Shown: positions 47,004-60,198 of the stretch, one piece after another
Layout: each line of letters starts with the position of its first letter
Numbering within the stretch: the first letter of the stretch is position 1
Origin: Eretmocerus hayati
Taxonomy: Eukaryota; Arthropoda; Insecta; Hymenoptera; Aphelinidae
Assembly: GCA_029851415.1 (NCBI GenBank)
Contig: CM056741.1
Coordinates: forward strand, 67,198,282 to 67,262,281
Reading direction: 5' to 3'
Length of the DNA stretch: 64,000 nt
Position numbers and translations under genes: made by a program
The notes under the pieces: generated by a model
Database searches by the model: none
The model's input: only the letters and a program-made list of their open reading frames with translations
Told to the model about the DNA's origin: nothing

Positions 47004-50000
47004 TGGTTTCAATATTAGATTTTTGACACATTTAGACCCTGATGACACCCATTATAATTGTTCCTTATTTTGATTGCACACCAATTACCGGGAATTTAAT
47101 TCTCTATTAGAGGGCAGTTAGATAATAGAATTGAATTTGAAAGTACTTGAGTACCAAACATTACCGTGATTCGAGTTGATTACATTTTTGATTGAATCAA
47201 TAGAGCACAACGCACGACCCATAGAACAATGTCAAAGTCTTGTAATCTGGCTATTTCAGACCCCTTGGAGGGACTAGAAAAATATTCAGCGTCAAAAACA
47301 ATCTGAGAATTTTGAGGTTTCATAGGATTTTCATGGATGCCGAGAGAAAGTAGCAGATAAACTGTTCTTTAAAGGGGGGGGGGGGGGGAGCGCCCACAGG
47401 AAGGCTTGGGGTGGCATGAATCCTAAATCCGCCCATGCCATCAGATATCGTTTATTGGATATTTGAATATCTGGGATTGATTCTAAATCTTGAACCTTTC
47501 TTCGCGATGGCTGTGAGGAGAGGGAGAGTGCAATACTTGTACAGCGAATTCTGTCTAAATTGGGCACCCTCGGTTCCAGGAAAAAACGCCCAAAATAGAC
47601 ACGTGCCCAATATACGGAGGGCATTTAACATGTAAAGTCCCCCATTGGAGTGCCCAATTTAAGAGGTTTCACTGTACGTCCTATGGGGTCCTGGGGTTCG
47701 CAGGTCCAAACATGTTTCACCAATGGTCGATGAACCGCCAAACCTCGTTCCCCCTCCGCCCTTCTTTTAGAATAAAGTTTATCTATCCGTTTATTATCTA
47801 CCTCCTCCAACCGATACAGAGTGTCGTAGAATGAACGAGTTGGATAATCAAACAGTGATATTTATTTACGAGATCAAAAAAGCCTATTTACACAGCAAGT
47901 TGTCGTGAACACTGAAAATGTCATCACCTGGTGTCACAAGGATGATTTCGATGGTGATACACGTCAAATCGAGCGTCAAATTTTAGCAACCTAGTTGACA
48001 TGAGTCGTTTATCCATCAGTCAACGCGTGGTGTGCTGAATTCATGCTTTCGGTTTATCTGCAATTCTTCGTTTTGGATAAACAAATCTTCGAACAGATCA
48101 CTCCGCGGGAGTTGGTAACGGCATGCGCAGCAACTTGGCCGTAAACAAAACAGCTATATACATGTATCTTCTCAGCTCTGGGTCATGGAGTTCTGGACCC
48201 TCGCGACGGGGGGCAATACAGCACGCGGATGTTGGCACGCGCGGATTCTCGAAATTTTGGACAAACCGGTCGATTCGGGTCGATCCCGCAACCGGTCCCA
48301 ACTTGCGCGAGAGCGCGGCAATTTTGGGAAAACGAACGATCGCTCTCTTATCTTATCTGATGGAAAGCAGCTGTTGACTTGTGTGATATACGATACGCAC
48401 AGCTCGAGTTCGAAAAACACTATATTGAACTCATTACTCCTGTATCTACCTCTGATAAATGGATATATAGGATTTATGACCATGAATGAGATGAATCACG
48501 CTTGAATCTCTTGACTTTATTTTGACTTTAACTATTTTGACTTTAATCGTGCTCCGAGATGAATCTTGGATACAGATATAAATGAAACGTAAACCAATTT
48601 GGTTGATTATAGGTTAGCTGCACCGCGTAATACACAGATATTTGCCGCTTATTGTAAATGATTATTCAACGTATAAACTCTGTGTAATGACATTTATACC
48701 CGCACGTATATGAATTTATCTTTCGAATTATCATTCCCAATACCTTGACCACGTGAGCTGAGTAAACAATCAGGCTCAATAAGCTCGAGGTGTCTATTAT
48801 CCGTACAGTAAGATGCAAAGCAGAATTTTTATCGGCTACTTCCAAGAAAAATAAAGCGATTCGAGCGAATCTTGATCGGATGCGATCATAAAATATGCAT
48901 CGTCCACCGCAAGACGACGCTTATATGCGATAATTGAATGCGCTTCTCGATCTCGTTGAGACCGAGAAAGCCATCGATGACCATACCGCGAAGATAATAT
49001 CCAGAAGCTGCATGAAAGGCTGTTGCATCAACAATCTCGAGCGAGATCTTGCAAGTTTAGCCGATTTTAACTTGCCGAAGCCTATTGTACAAATCCCATC
49101 GTAAATCAGTCTCAGATTTTGCCCGATTCAAAATGCGCCACACAAAATAGAAAGTGCTCATGAAAATGAGATAAGACGTGTCCTCAACCTTCGCATTCCT
49201 AACGATTTTTCAATTTCGGCTATGAGTCGGATTCCGCTACACCCAATAACACTACAGACCAAACTACTGACTTGCATTGCGACTTCGAGGGTGCAGCACT
49301 CGGTGCAGCATGTATAGTCACACAATAGTACGAACAGTCTCATGCGTGCAATTACACGTGTTGAGCTCGCAGCTGCGGTAATGAATGGCACGACCGTTTG
49401 GCGCGTGAGTATCACCACGTTATGCATATTATTGGTGAACCGCGTGGATATTTTTGCGATCGGGGCCCACGGGTGTGACACTTATTGGCACATTGTTCGT
49501 TAAGTCTGTGAGAGTACATAATGAATAAATATTGTAATATAGGTATCACACAATAAGGCGCGCAATGAGCACAGAAATCAACAGAGGATAAGCGCTTCTT
49601 TCGGGCGATAAATCGTACCGCAGGAAACAATAAGGACGAGCTGAGCTTCGACGCTACGCATCTGGTTTTCTTTTATTCTTTTTTGGCGACTCTGCTGTCT
49701 GTTGCACATGAATTTGCGATCGTGACCCAGTGCAGATTTTCAAAGTCATTCATCGTGTGCAGGTTTTAATGATGGTAAACGCAGCTACGCCAAAGTCATA
49801 TTTTTTTTTGTGTTGCACCGATCTATACTGCATGCCAGTTATATGCCATGGCAAATTGCCAAGTGTAGGCCTGTTCAACGCGCTGATGATCGCAAAATTT
49901 GACGAGCGTCGTTTGCGTGGGATCCCAAACATTACTTTTTACTCGGTGCCGTTTGGATAGTTTCTCGATTTTATTTTGCCTGGTCTCCGAATTGCCTCTT

Positions 50001-51830
50001 TTTCAACTCGCTTTTTATTGTTTGCCGGAACGTTCACCTTGTTTCAAGGTTGACCATGTCAGCAATGTGCATCAGCATCATTGGATCAAAACTCAACTTT
50101 ATGGTTACATTCGCTCACGATCGAAAGTATTAGTCGGTTACACTATAGACAAAATGATGAATTTTCAGTAATTCAAGCCTGTACCCTATTATTTCGGAAT
50201 TTTCAATAGCCGACTAAATTTTGCGGAATTTGCTCGTCGACGAGTTTCGAGCGAATTGCTTCTATTGCCGAAAGATTCGCGCAATTCTGAGAATAGATCT
50301 TGTCAAATAAACTAAGCTAAATCGTATCTTTGAAAACAGTGCGCCACGATAAAAGCAGCCAAGTTCAATTTTTGTTTTTCGACCCAATTGGAATTTTGTT
50401 GCTCTCTTGGCTTGGAAAATTTCAAACTCGCGATAGGTAAGCACTCGTAAGCACTGGCGAGGTAGTCGAGGGTAAATTTTGCAACATACGAGGCTCGCGC
50501 TCGAAATAAGAGAACCCGAGACCCTAAGCTCGCGCGTCGATTTATCTAATGCAACATTCTTGTTCGCTCGCGGCACTGCAAAGTGTTGTGAAAATATTCG
50601 CGAGAGCCGTGGACACAAGCCGCAAACCGATTGCGCCTCTTCTAATAAGCTTGTGCTAATAAAAGTGCTATCGCCATGCACACAGAAGCCAAAGCAGACG
50701 ATTCAATCGATTCAATTTCAAATCATGATTCAGTAGTCGGTCCAAAGGGCTCAAGATCGGATTGTTCTCGAGGCCTGGTTATCATTTTATTCTTAAATCA
50801 GCTAGCAATTAGGAGATTCTACATGTTTTTGGGAGCTAGTGACTGACAATAGGGTTTAGAGTGTACTGCCGTACAAGTCGAAAAAGACGTGACATTTTGC
50901 CCGAATTTGTGTTTTTCGCGTGGCTGTATAGCTTGAAAAAATTCGAATCTGTCCCTGCATCTCAAAAAAATCTGCAAAAATCATATATACTCGGAAATTC
51001 AATTAATAAGTTGACAAATTCTGGCTGAAAGTGAAAGAAAGGATGTGAGTGGCGCCGAGTAAATGAATAGCGAATTAAAATTTCAAGTGCGTTGTATAAA
51101 GCGCAATTCAAACGTGGAACGCGTGATTCGGCGCAGCGAAGTTCGATAAAAAGGGCAATATAATAGATCAACTTGGAAACTATGCAGAAACACTGCCAAG
51201 CCATATCATCATACGCAGGCCGCCGGCACCGTAATCTTGACAACAGTAGTGTTAGTAGTGGTAGCAACAGCTGTTGCAGCAGCCTTGATATTCTCTGCAT
51301 AGCATCATCATTATCTCGAATTATCTCGCCGCACAACGCGCTCTAATCCGAGCGACTGGCCCTGCCTCTGTGCGTCTATCGGTCCATATCTCTTTTCCAG
51401 CAGCACATGTGCGCCCGATATAAGCGAGTGCACAAAAGATACATACTTATACTGTATGTAACCAAAAGTATTGTACATTGACAGCAGCCGGCGTGGACTG
51501 TGTATATGCTTTTGTGCAGCAAATATGTATTAACTAATGTACATAGCCTAGCCACCTACACACGTGTGTAATACGGTCACCACCCGCGGCCCGAGGCGGC
51601 CGGGCCCTCCCGCCCAGATTTTGCGCGACTTTTATTATCTCAGTTCTCAGCTCCCCGGCGAGTGAACTTGTTTCATATGCAGCTGCTGCATAATATGCCC
51701 GGATCATGTAAGAAATAAACGTACAACCTCGTGCGAGTTGCATTCACATGTGTAATATATATGCAAAATACTTGCACTTGCGAGCGCGATACGCAGCCCT
51801 TTATTCAGCTGCGTATACCGAATTGGGCAG
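47004..51830. other. No gene recognised
   Basis: A 15-base G run lies at about 47374-47388. No exon, RNA gene or transposon domain was identified in either strand. The many 60-139 codon frames show no motifs. Distal regulatory DNA of Jun could lie here. Confidence 0.45.
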
Positions 51831-51849
51831 CATATACTCTCTAAACCTG

Positions 51850-51985
51850 TTGGAGTCAATTTTGACTCCAAGGGATTCAGATTCGTGCGACTCCAAGCTT
51901 TGAGTCGCACGAATCTGACTCCAAATGAGTCAAATTTGACTCACTTGGAGTGAAATTCAAGTGAAGCTCACTCCAACGAGTTAAG
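51850..51985. repeat. Palindrome built of GAGTCA/TGACTC units, with two perfect AP-1 sites
   Basis: The centre is CAGATTCGTGCGACTC, an 8-base loop, then GAGTCGCACGAATCTG: perfect 16-bp arms. Outer parts add TTGGAGTCAATTTTGACTCC, TGAGTCA (51926-51932) and TGACTCA (51937-51943). It lies about 1.8 kb upstream of the Jun promoter. It may be a foldback element. Confidence 0.8.
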
Positions 51986-52009
51986 CATGTATGCGAAAAT
52001 CCGGCTTCT

Positions 52010-53600
52010 TATTATGTCTCTAGATCGGGGCATTCTGTTTCCAGATGATTTCGACCACTTTCACCTGCAAACGTTTGAGGGAACCAACGAAAAGCTCGAG
52101 TAATACAGCATTTGAAATAATGGGTCGGAGGGAGATGTCTTGCAAAGGGCATTTTAAGTCTTGTTCCTCGGTCTAACGCCTGCACAACTAAGGACATCAC
52201 GGGAATGGTTAATATAAATTTCATCAACATCAGACACACTTTGAACACCAAAATCAGTCCAATTCTTCACATTCCCACGTGAAATCCACCGTAACAGGCA
52301 CTATCGAGGGCACTATATAATCTCGCGCGAGTTGATCGAACAAATCTATAATGGATTGAAGATCACCCAAGTAAGTCTGTGCCCCATGACTTATTGCCAC
52401 CAAATACGCCACCTTCCCTTTCATGATTTTCCTCTGCCTCAATTGATTTAGAAAACTTATTGAAATTCAATATCCCTCAAATACCTTGGCGTTCGTTGTG
52501 AATTAAGGTGGAATGAATTTCAATGCCATAGTAGTATTTTAATAGCTGAAAATTGTCTGTGTTTCCGTTATAGGATCCATAAAATCAAATTTTCGATTGA
52601 AACGTGAAGGATTTAAAACAAAGCAATGGCAGCATTCAAAAAAGAATTGAATGGTCTCAGAAGAGTGAATTGAAGTAACCCAGCTAATTTCATCATTATC
52701 TTTGTTAGATGAAAAGAAAACACTGACCAATAAGCATATTTGCTGAACTTGATTAAAGATAAATTTGATAAAATCATAGTCTTTGATGTAGAGGGATTGA
52801 GAATCATGATAGCTCGGCTCCAATTGATCAGGCCTCAACGTATCAGCTCATTTTGAAGGTCTTGAAACAAGCTTAAAATCACGTTAAAGTACGTTGGAAA
52901 TTGTTTAGGTGTGATTCTGCGAATGAAAAATTCTGTGGTGATTCATCGTGGGAACCTCAAAAACACTCTTAAAACGAACTCATTAGTTAAAATTGATAAA
53001 CGTGGGAAATTTTACCCAGAGATTCCATGCCGTGGCCTACATGCTGCGAACGTAAACACTCAGCTCCGTGTCGATTATTTACCCGGCAAAATCGGGTGCC
53101 CCCACCGCGGTAATTCGGAAAAAACGCGAGTAGAGTGTTAGACAAAATTTTCGCGAGACAGCTTGACGCTATTATACTTACATCGGAAGCCGAGATGCGC
53201 GATGAAACTGCGAATTCACGATTCGCGCTAATAGAGAGCGTTGAGAACGTAGCAATCATGCAATATCCATACAGGAAACAGAATAGTTCGCGAGCGTGAA
53301 AAAAATGGCATAAGACGAGCGTAAGCACGATCAGGGAGAGTGTCCGTGACGCTATATATTGCTATTGAGAGGAAGAAGGAGGCAGAGAAAATTACGCGCA
53401 AGAGGCCGGGAAAAACCCATCCCAACATCACAGCTGGCAGAGCACAGCGCTCGCCACACCTACACTCTCGCGCAGTATCTCCTAGTCCCCCGCGGGCAGC
53501 ATATCTCAGCATCAGATTCAGCGAAAAGCCCGTCGCTCGGCGAAATCGAGGCGATCGCACGGCATGGTACGGCCGGCCGCATCTTTCAAAAGTCACCGCT
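52010..53600. other. No gene recognised; contains a reversed fragment of the 42-kb MITE
   Basis: At about 52807-52900 the words AGCTCGGCTCCA, AGCTCATTTTGAAGGTCTTG and GTACGTTGGAAA match the reverse complement of 42100-42190. Two minus-strand frames (52442-52254 and 52251-52012) are in different frames and show no domain. Confidence 0.5.
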
Positions 53601-53639
53601 CGCGCCACGACCATTTGCGCATGCGCCAACTCCATTCGA

Positions 53640-53740
53640 CCAATGAGAACGTCGGCCTGTCGTCACCGGCAGCCAATCGGACGGCCGGGATCTGACGCCA
53701 CTTCTATATTTAGCCCGCGCTGTGAGTCACGAGATATAAG
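53640..53740 (+). promoter_or_regulatory. Jun core promoter with CCAAT, CRE-like, TATA-like and AP-1 motifs
   Basis: CCAAT occurs at 53640-53644 and 53673-53677, a CRE/ATF-like TGACGCCA at 53693-53700, TATATTTA at 53705-53712, a consensus AP-1 site TGAGTCA at 53723-53729 and a second TATAAG at 53735-53740. The order and tight spacing fit a stress- and AP-1-responsive promoter. The AP-1 site would allow Jun to act on its own gene, as known for vertebrate c-jun. The start site itself is not visible. Confidence 0.6.
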
Positions 53741-53758
53741 CTCAGTCGCTCGCTCGAC

Positions 53759-54124
53759 TTGGGCGCAGAAGCAGTGCAGAATTGGCGCTCGGCGCTTCTG
53801 GACGTGCCTCCACGATATAAGAGCTCGCCTCGTGGCCGCTCCCACGTTCATACCTTGTTGACAGTGCGGGCGCGACCGATCATCCGCGCTCCACGATTTT
53901 CTTGTTATACCCGGTGCAGTGCTCTCACTCTCTCTGAACGGACGCCCACTTTGAGAACGTTCGAGGCCTCCTCCGCGGTTGTGCATTACGTAAGCCCGAC
54001 GAGCCTACGCGGCTCTTGCATCTACAAACCAGTGAGTGCGCGAGACATCTCCCACGTGCCCGGAATACAAAATCCAGAAGCAGCAGCAGTAGCTGCCCCA
54101 ATGGTACGTAACTCCGTCATCACC
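53759..54124 (+). other. Jun 5' leader with an unusually long in-frame open stretch
   Basis: The frame of Jun is open for 122 codons upstream of the chosen ATG, from a TTG at 53759; the only ATG in it is at 54101. Predicted text is low-complexity with no domain. Most likely this is a GC-rich 5' UTR. A non-AUG N-terminal extension cannot be excluded. Confidence 0.4.
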
Positions 54125-55021
54125 ATGGAGCCTACGTTCTACGAGGAGCAGATGTACGGCTCGCCCGGAGCCCGACCCCTCGCCCTCACGTCGGGCCTCA
54201 GTCCAAATCCGTCGGGTGGTCCCCTCAAGCGACCCAACCTCAGCCTCGATCTAAACAGTGCCACGGCCGTCGGAGCCGGTATTGGAACGCCCGGCACGAG
54301 AACGCCCGGTGGTAGCAAACGCTCAAGGTTACTCAGTAGTCTGGGCTCGGCTGCGGGGCTACTCACGCCGCTGCTCAACTCGCCCGGCGATCTGCTCAAG
54401 ATCAATTCGCCAGAGTTCGAAAAATTGTTGATCGCTCAGCAGGACGGCGGCATCGTCACGACCATGCCAACGCCAACGTCGCAGATCTACTTCGGAGAAA
54501 AAATCGTCACCGAGGAGCAGGAACAGTACGCCCGGGGCTTCGTCGAAGCTCTGAACGAGCTTCACCACTCGGACAGCTCGCAAGAGCCCAGCAGCATTCA
54601 CGGAGGTGGCAGTAATTCGACAACCTACACGAATCTTGAGCCACCTCTGCACGTGGGCGACTCGCCGGTGCACCTGCCCGGACACTACGGACTGTTGCAC
54701 CACGTGAAGGACGAGCCACAGACGGTGCCGAGCGTGTCGAGTTCACCGGGGCCGATGTCGCCGATCGACATGGAATCGCAGGAGAAGATCAAGCTCGAGC
54801 GCAAGAGACAGCGGAATCGCGTTGCCGCCTCCAAGTGCCGGCGACGCAAGCTCGAAAGAATATCGAGGCTCGAGGACAAAGTGAAGCTCCTCAAGGGTGA
54901 AAACAGCGATCTCAGCCAGGTGGTCAACAGGCTGCGCGAGCACGTGGCTAGGCTCAAGGAACAGGTCATCGATCATATGCACTCCGGCTGCCAGATATCC
55001 AGTCTACCCGGCATCATCTGA
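54125..55021 (+). CDS. Jra: Jun, AP-1 bZIP transcription factor, intronless
   Basis: A 298-residue protein in one exon, as is usual for Jun genes. Start chosen at 54125 ([20 protein letters not shown]) because it matches the Jun N-terminus; an in-frame ATG also lies 24 bases upstream at 54101. Residues 34-44 ([11 protein letters not shown]) correspond to the JNK-docking delta region. T81-P, S86-P and S95-P within [20 protein letters not shown] correspond to the JNK-phosphorylated activation sites. The basic region at about 221-245 has [16 protein letters not shown] with the redox-sensitive Cys238. The zipper leucines fall at 249, 256, 263, 270 and 277, exact heptads. It works in the nucleus as a dimer with Fos or itself on TGA(C/G)TCA sites at the end of JNK signalling. 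Confidence 0.96.
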   Translation: MEPTFYEEQMYGSPGARPLALTSGLSPNPSGGPLKRPNLSLDLNSATAVGAGIGTPGTRTPGGSKRSRLLSSLGSAAGLLTPLLNSPGDLLKINSPEFEKLLIAQQDGGIVTTMPTPTSQIYFGEKIVTEEQEQYARGFVEALNELHHSDSSQEPSSIHGGGSNSTTYTNLEPPLHVGDSPVHLPGHYGLLHHVKDEPQTVPSVSSSPGPMSPIDMESQEKIKLERKRQRNRVAASKCRRRKLERISRLEDKVKLLKGENSDLSQVVNRLREHVARLKEQVIDHMHSGCQISSLPGII

Positions 55022-58000
55022 AGTAACGTGCTGTTGCTGTGTCGTGGTGCGGAGGCACACCCTGGACGCCATTCGAGTGCGGATAACTTTGTGTAATTGT
55101 TCCAAATGCCCATAACTACTACTTACCTGGTGCAAAGTGTTCCGTGGACACTCCCGGGCTTGTTTTTTTAAGCCAGCGCCATTTTGGAGAACGGCCCCGA
55201 GGCGCGGTTATGCGAACCAACTCGACCGCCGGCCGACGAATTTTTGATATTGCGTTGGCACACGATAGCCAATTGTACATTTTGTATTTATACCTCTAGC
55301 ACGTAGGTGACGTTAGTTTTTTACAAAGAGTCTGACGGGATGTCGCTTCGATAACAGCGCTAAAAAGTTCTCGAGCGACATCGCTTCCAATGACGTGTGT
55401 ATCTCTCGCAGCTCACACCAACATGAATTGTTGCATCATTCTGCAGGCCTGTTCGAACTTGTCCTGTCATTTGCTGCTTTGCTGTGCAGCTGATATTTTT
55501 CTTGTTCTCATGCTCGCAGCGCGTGCGTGCATCTAGTCCCAAAGTTTGCACGTCTCGCTCAATTGCTAATTCAGAGATTTTCAAGGTGCTGATTGATCCA
55601 CAAACCTTTTCGAGCTTTCCGAGCTTCGACGCGAGAGGTACACAGTCGCTGTAATTGTTTATTTTGTATTATACATGCATGACGACGTTTGACCGACGCA
55701 TTGCTTCTTGGCACCGCTGTGTCTTATTTTTGAAAAACGAGAATGGAAGACGAATTACGAGTCTTATTTCCAGAATCTCGCTACTTTTGAAAACACACCT
55801 GTCTTTCCAATCACGAGCGTTGTAAGAAAGCCTAGAATTTTATCTTTCTCCAACAGAGAAAATAATGACCCTATCTTCTTTTAATTCAATTTTTGAGCAG
55901 GCAACCTGTTAATTAATGATTCAATGGTAATATCCCAAAATTGCAACACTTTTCAATCATTGAGAAGTTGATTAAAAATATCATGGAGTCAATTTCTATA
56001 TCTTGTTTTGTTGATCAAAAGTTCCAAATCACCTTGCATCTTGTTATATGATTTCTTTCTACAGTCAGGACTTCTGTCCACATCAAGTGAGCATGCAATA
56101 TGATGCAAATCCAACAACTCTTGTGACATTGTCCGCCATAACTGTTTTTACCATGGATCCATCTGATCTCTGATTGTTCTATTTTTATAAACAGATCAAC
56201 TAGAATGAATAATTCTTAGATTTCTACCTCCAGTTACAATAATTTTCATGCTTATTGTGTCATGAAATACCATGAATTGTGAAGAATGAAGTGCAACAGA
56301 ATAATCTGGCCGTGAAGATAATACTTTCATGCTCATGTTTTAATACGAAATGAGGGAATGTTGATCCATTGCTTGTTTTGAGAGAAAATCCAATCAGGCA
56401 GATGAAAATTCTCAAATTTTGGCATTTTAAGTACAGAACAAATCTTATTGGGTGTTTCCTTATCCTGCAACTTGATTTCGAATTTTGTTGGAAATTGAAG
56501 ATTGTATAGTGTGTAAGGACTCATTTTCAATTTTGTGTACTTGAAGATAATCCATTTTATTAAGAAAGTCTATGTGCAAGCTTCTTAGACTTTCTGGGCA
56601 ATCAATTCACTGCACATTGTGCCTTTCAATGAGATCCAAACAATTAGTGCTGGTTGGCTCTTGGATACCGACTCACTGATTGTGGCCTTTGTTTTATTTG
56701 GTTATGCATTAGCTCGAATGAAATCAAGCAAGAGATATTATTCAAAATGCTTTTTATACTGTTTCCTGAAATCATTCTACTAAAATGAACAAGAATAGAG
56801 ATAAAGAGGAAGAAAAAGAATTGTACATTTACACATGTATATACTACAGCCATATTTTTGTAAAATGCCTCTTGTGGCATGTTGCTGAAGTTGGTTACTG
56901 ACTGAAGAGTAACAAATGATTATGTGAATACTATTGTTAAAATCTTTTGCACAACAAGGGATTTTGTGTAAAGCAAATCTAGCCAAAAGTTCTCTTGAAG
57001 ACGGATATTTTACACATCTTTAGCGTTGACTTTTGTTTTTCATGTCTTGAAGCTTCAGAAGCAGATGCACAAACGTATGAAAGTAAATGAAACATGTGAT
57101 TTAGAGTTTAAGGAAATACCGTAGAGCATATTATTTTGTATTATCAATGCAAGTGAATAATGTGGTGCAAACAGATGATGAACTGAAACTTTTGAACTTT
57201 CCTGTTGAACAGTAATGAATTTCCAAAATTGTATTTTTAAATTGAATCGACTCAAGAGATGGAGAAAATCGGTTGATCATTACACATTACCGCGGGAGTA
57301 TCCCCTTGCATACAAAGACCTACAAAGATGTATGATTATAATGATTATTATACAAATATATACATTGCGCATCGACAAAGAGCGAAAAATCTTTTATACA
57401 AATAATTTTATTTTTGAACGAATTATGAGAATAAAATTGATTTTAATTATTGAATATATGCCTTCTATTTGTCTTGACGACCCTAACTTTTAAATCATTA
57501 CCAATTGGTATTGCAATGTTAACTGGAACCAATTAGATTCAATGCCAGCTCCTTCAGATCAACTTTTAGAAGAGTTTCTTAACAAATCACTTATGAGAAT
57601 CTCACTTCTGCACGATAAACTGAATAAAAGAAATTCATCGTCCGTCACTGAAAAACGAGTGAACAAGTACACTGAAGATAAGTGATGCGCACAATTCTCC
57701 GAGCAATATTCAGTATGAAGATCATTAGAAAGTTGAAGAAGATTTGATCTTGCTTCGTTACACCGATGGGGACTATCCGAGTCACGATACAGTGCATGGA
57801 TCTCGGACCACTTTATCGTAGTTTGTTTTATATAGGAAGTCGTAGAGAAAACAACCACTCGGATTTCGACAATTGCAACTGAGGATTTCAGGCTGGAAAA
57901 TGGAATGAAAACTCGAAATTGTTAAGAAATTTATAAGTCATGGTCCACGATCTTCGATGAACGATGAAATTTTCTTGAAGAAAAAAAACCTCGGCATCCG

Positions 58001-60198
58001 TTCAAATGTGAGTCCGTTTCCACAGCGTTGCGGGATAACTGCTATAGACCATAGTATTGTCTCAAGGGAAAACTTTATCTCAACATTTGATGGATTTTCA
58101 TTTCGTCGCAGTGTTTTACAAATCATTTTCCCATCAAAGTTATTTCATCACAGGATTCCCACTCTGTCCCATATTTCCTATATTTTTGAGTGAAGATGAG
58201 GAAAGATGTTTAATTTAAAAATCGTGGATTATTCACTTTTTTCTGTTTCTGATACCCTTAACACGTCCAAACCTTTTAGTTGCTCGATGGCTCATAGCTC
58301 GGATGTCATAAGTCGTGGAGAGACGTCTGAAGATATATATCATGTACCGAGTTACGGAAACGCAATTTCTGCACGAGGTACATGAGCTATTTTATCGCCT
58401 GAGTACGGAAACAGCGTTTATCCATCTGCGTCGGCCGACGGAAACACAACGTTTCCGTAAGGAAGGTGATAAAATATTTGGTAAACCCTGAAAATGATTA
58501 CAAGATCCCGCAACAATTTTTACAGTATGGTTGGCATAGAAATTCAGACTGGAGTGATTGAAATGGAAATGTTTTGATTTGGAGCTCGGTTGGACAAGCG
58601 GTTGAAGCATCGGATCTCTGAATGATTCAGAGGAGACAGCATTTGAGCAATTTTTTTCGTTATTCAATTATTCTTCGTAAGACTGTCTACACCCAATAGG
58701 GCATCAGAGCCATCGCTGTTTTTGCGAGGGTATCCGTGTTTCGTTTCTAACTGGAGGTACTTAGAGCTTGGGTGAAATTCTATTCAAAGAGGATGTAGGT
58801 CTACTCTGAAGCCTTACGACTTTAATACTGATGTCTATCAACGTCCCATATTTGTCCCATATTTTCTAGCCAAATGTCTCGTGATTTCCATAAAATTTTT
58901 GAAATATGGAGTGGAAACCCTGCGATCATGTCTCAAGAATAATTCCATCGGGCCTCCAAGCTCTGAGACAACTAGGTAGGTGTAGACGAAGGGTGGTCGA
59001 AAACTATTAAGGGGATGAAGGGCTCACAATTTTATTATCCGCCTGATTCGTATAAAGCCTCGCGCTCCATTCAAACGAGATGGATCAGAGTAAAGCCACG
59101 TTGCAGCTCTAGCTAAGTGCGACAACGAGGGATCGTAAAGAGCGTTCGTTATCATCGAGGGAGAAGCACTTGCCCACAGCATGCGACGCGCTCTAAATTC
59201 CAGCCGCGATCTTGTAATGGGCTTGCCGTATAGGCCTCAAGTTAAGTGCGAGAATCCGATGTTGCGGAGTTAGTAAGTATGGGTTCAAGGCTTGTTTATT
59301 GCGGGCAAGGAAAGTGTTATGCATATGCCAACTTGAGAGTGAATGCAGTAATAGTAATGCGTCACATCGTTCAAACAGCGAGACGCTTAAGTATGTCGAT
59401 CCGGAAATGAACATCAAGAGTGGTACCCACTCGTCGTTGTCGCCATGCCGCCGCAATAACAAGATACCGCAAACGCTCACTTTCCTCTTCTTTTCCATCG
59501 GAGCCTGTTATTCCCGTGGAAAACCTCAAACGAGATGCTTTCGTTTTCCATTTTCAGAGCTACATACACAAGGTAATGTCATAGAAATTCTGGTTTTCAT
59601 AGAATAAAAGATCGTTTCCTTATTATGATCTAGATGCAAATAAAAAAAGTACTGCACTTGATGGACCTGATTTAGAATAATTTCCATGATGTCGTTGGAA
59701 AGGATGGATTTGGAAGAATTCACATTCATTGAGAATAAGCCACAGCTCACCTTGGAGTTGTGCTCAATCAATTCAGCCCCCTCATTTCACCCCAGCTTCG
59801 TTCTTCATGTCACATGGAACATTTCATTCGTATTACCTGACCAAACTTTTGCAATTCTTGCATCTCTGTATCTTTTTTGTTTGTATCTTATCAGGCTTCA
59901 TAGATAGTGGAGAATTGTGAAAAAACCAGATTCCTGAGAATGACCTCTTTCTACGTGACATTTCCTTCGATTTCAATGTTTAATATTCGAGGGAATATTT
60001 GGCATTTGCTGGGATTTCTATTCCAACACACGGAGTGAATCACACGAAAGTTCCTATTATTTGTGGTTCCAGATGAACTAAGGCTTTGCACACAGAACCA
60101 TCCACTTTGATTTTGATTTAGAATTGACTAATGAGCAGCTTCACAGTAACATGCTGTTATGTCTGTTTTTCAATATAGCTTTTTTTATCAAACATCAA
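55022..60198. other. Jun 3' UTR and downstream non-coding DNA
   Basis: The first several hundred bases after the Jun stop are the likely 3' UTR. ATTTA occurs near 55286, as in unstable early-response messages. No canonical AATAAA is evident close by; ATTAAA occurs near 55970. Farther on I see no gene. A small inverted repeat is listed separately. Confidence 0.5.
58389..58475. repeat. Short inverted repeat, MITE-like
   Basis: The arms at 58389-58412 and 58451-58475 are imperfect reverse complements sharing ATTTTATC and ACGGAAAC. Another ACGGAAACG word lies just to the left. No gene. Confidence 0.5.

Noticed and set aside
52012..52442. Two neighbouring minus-strand frames as one gene
   Set aside because: They are in different frames, each is short, and neither has a recognisable domain.
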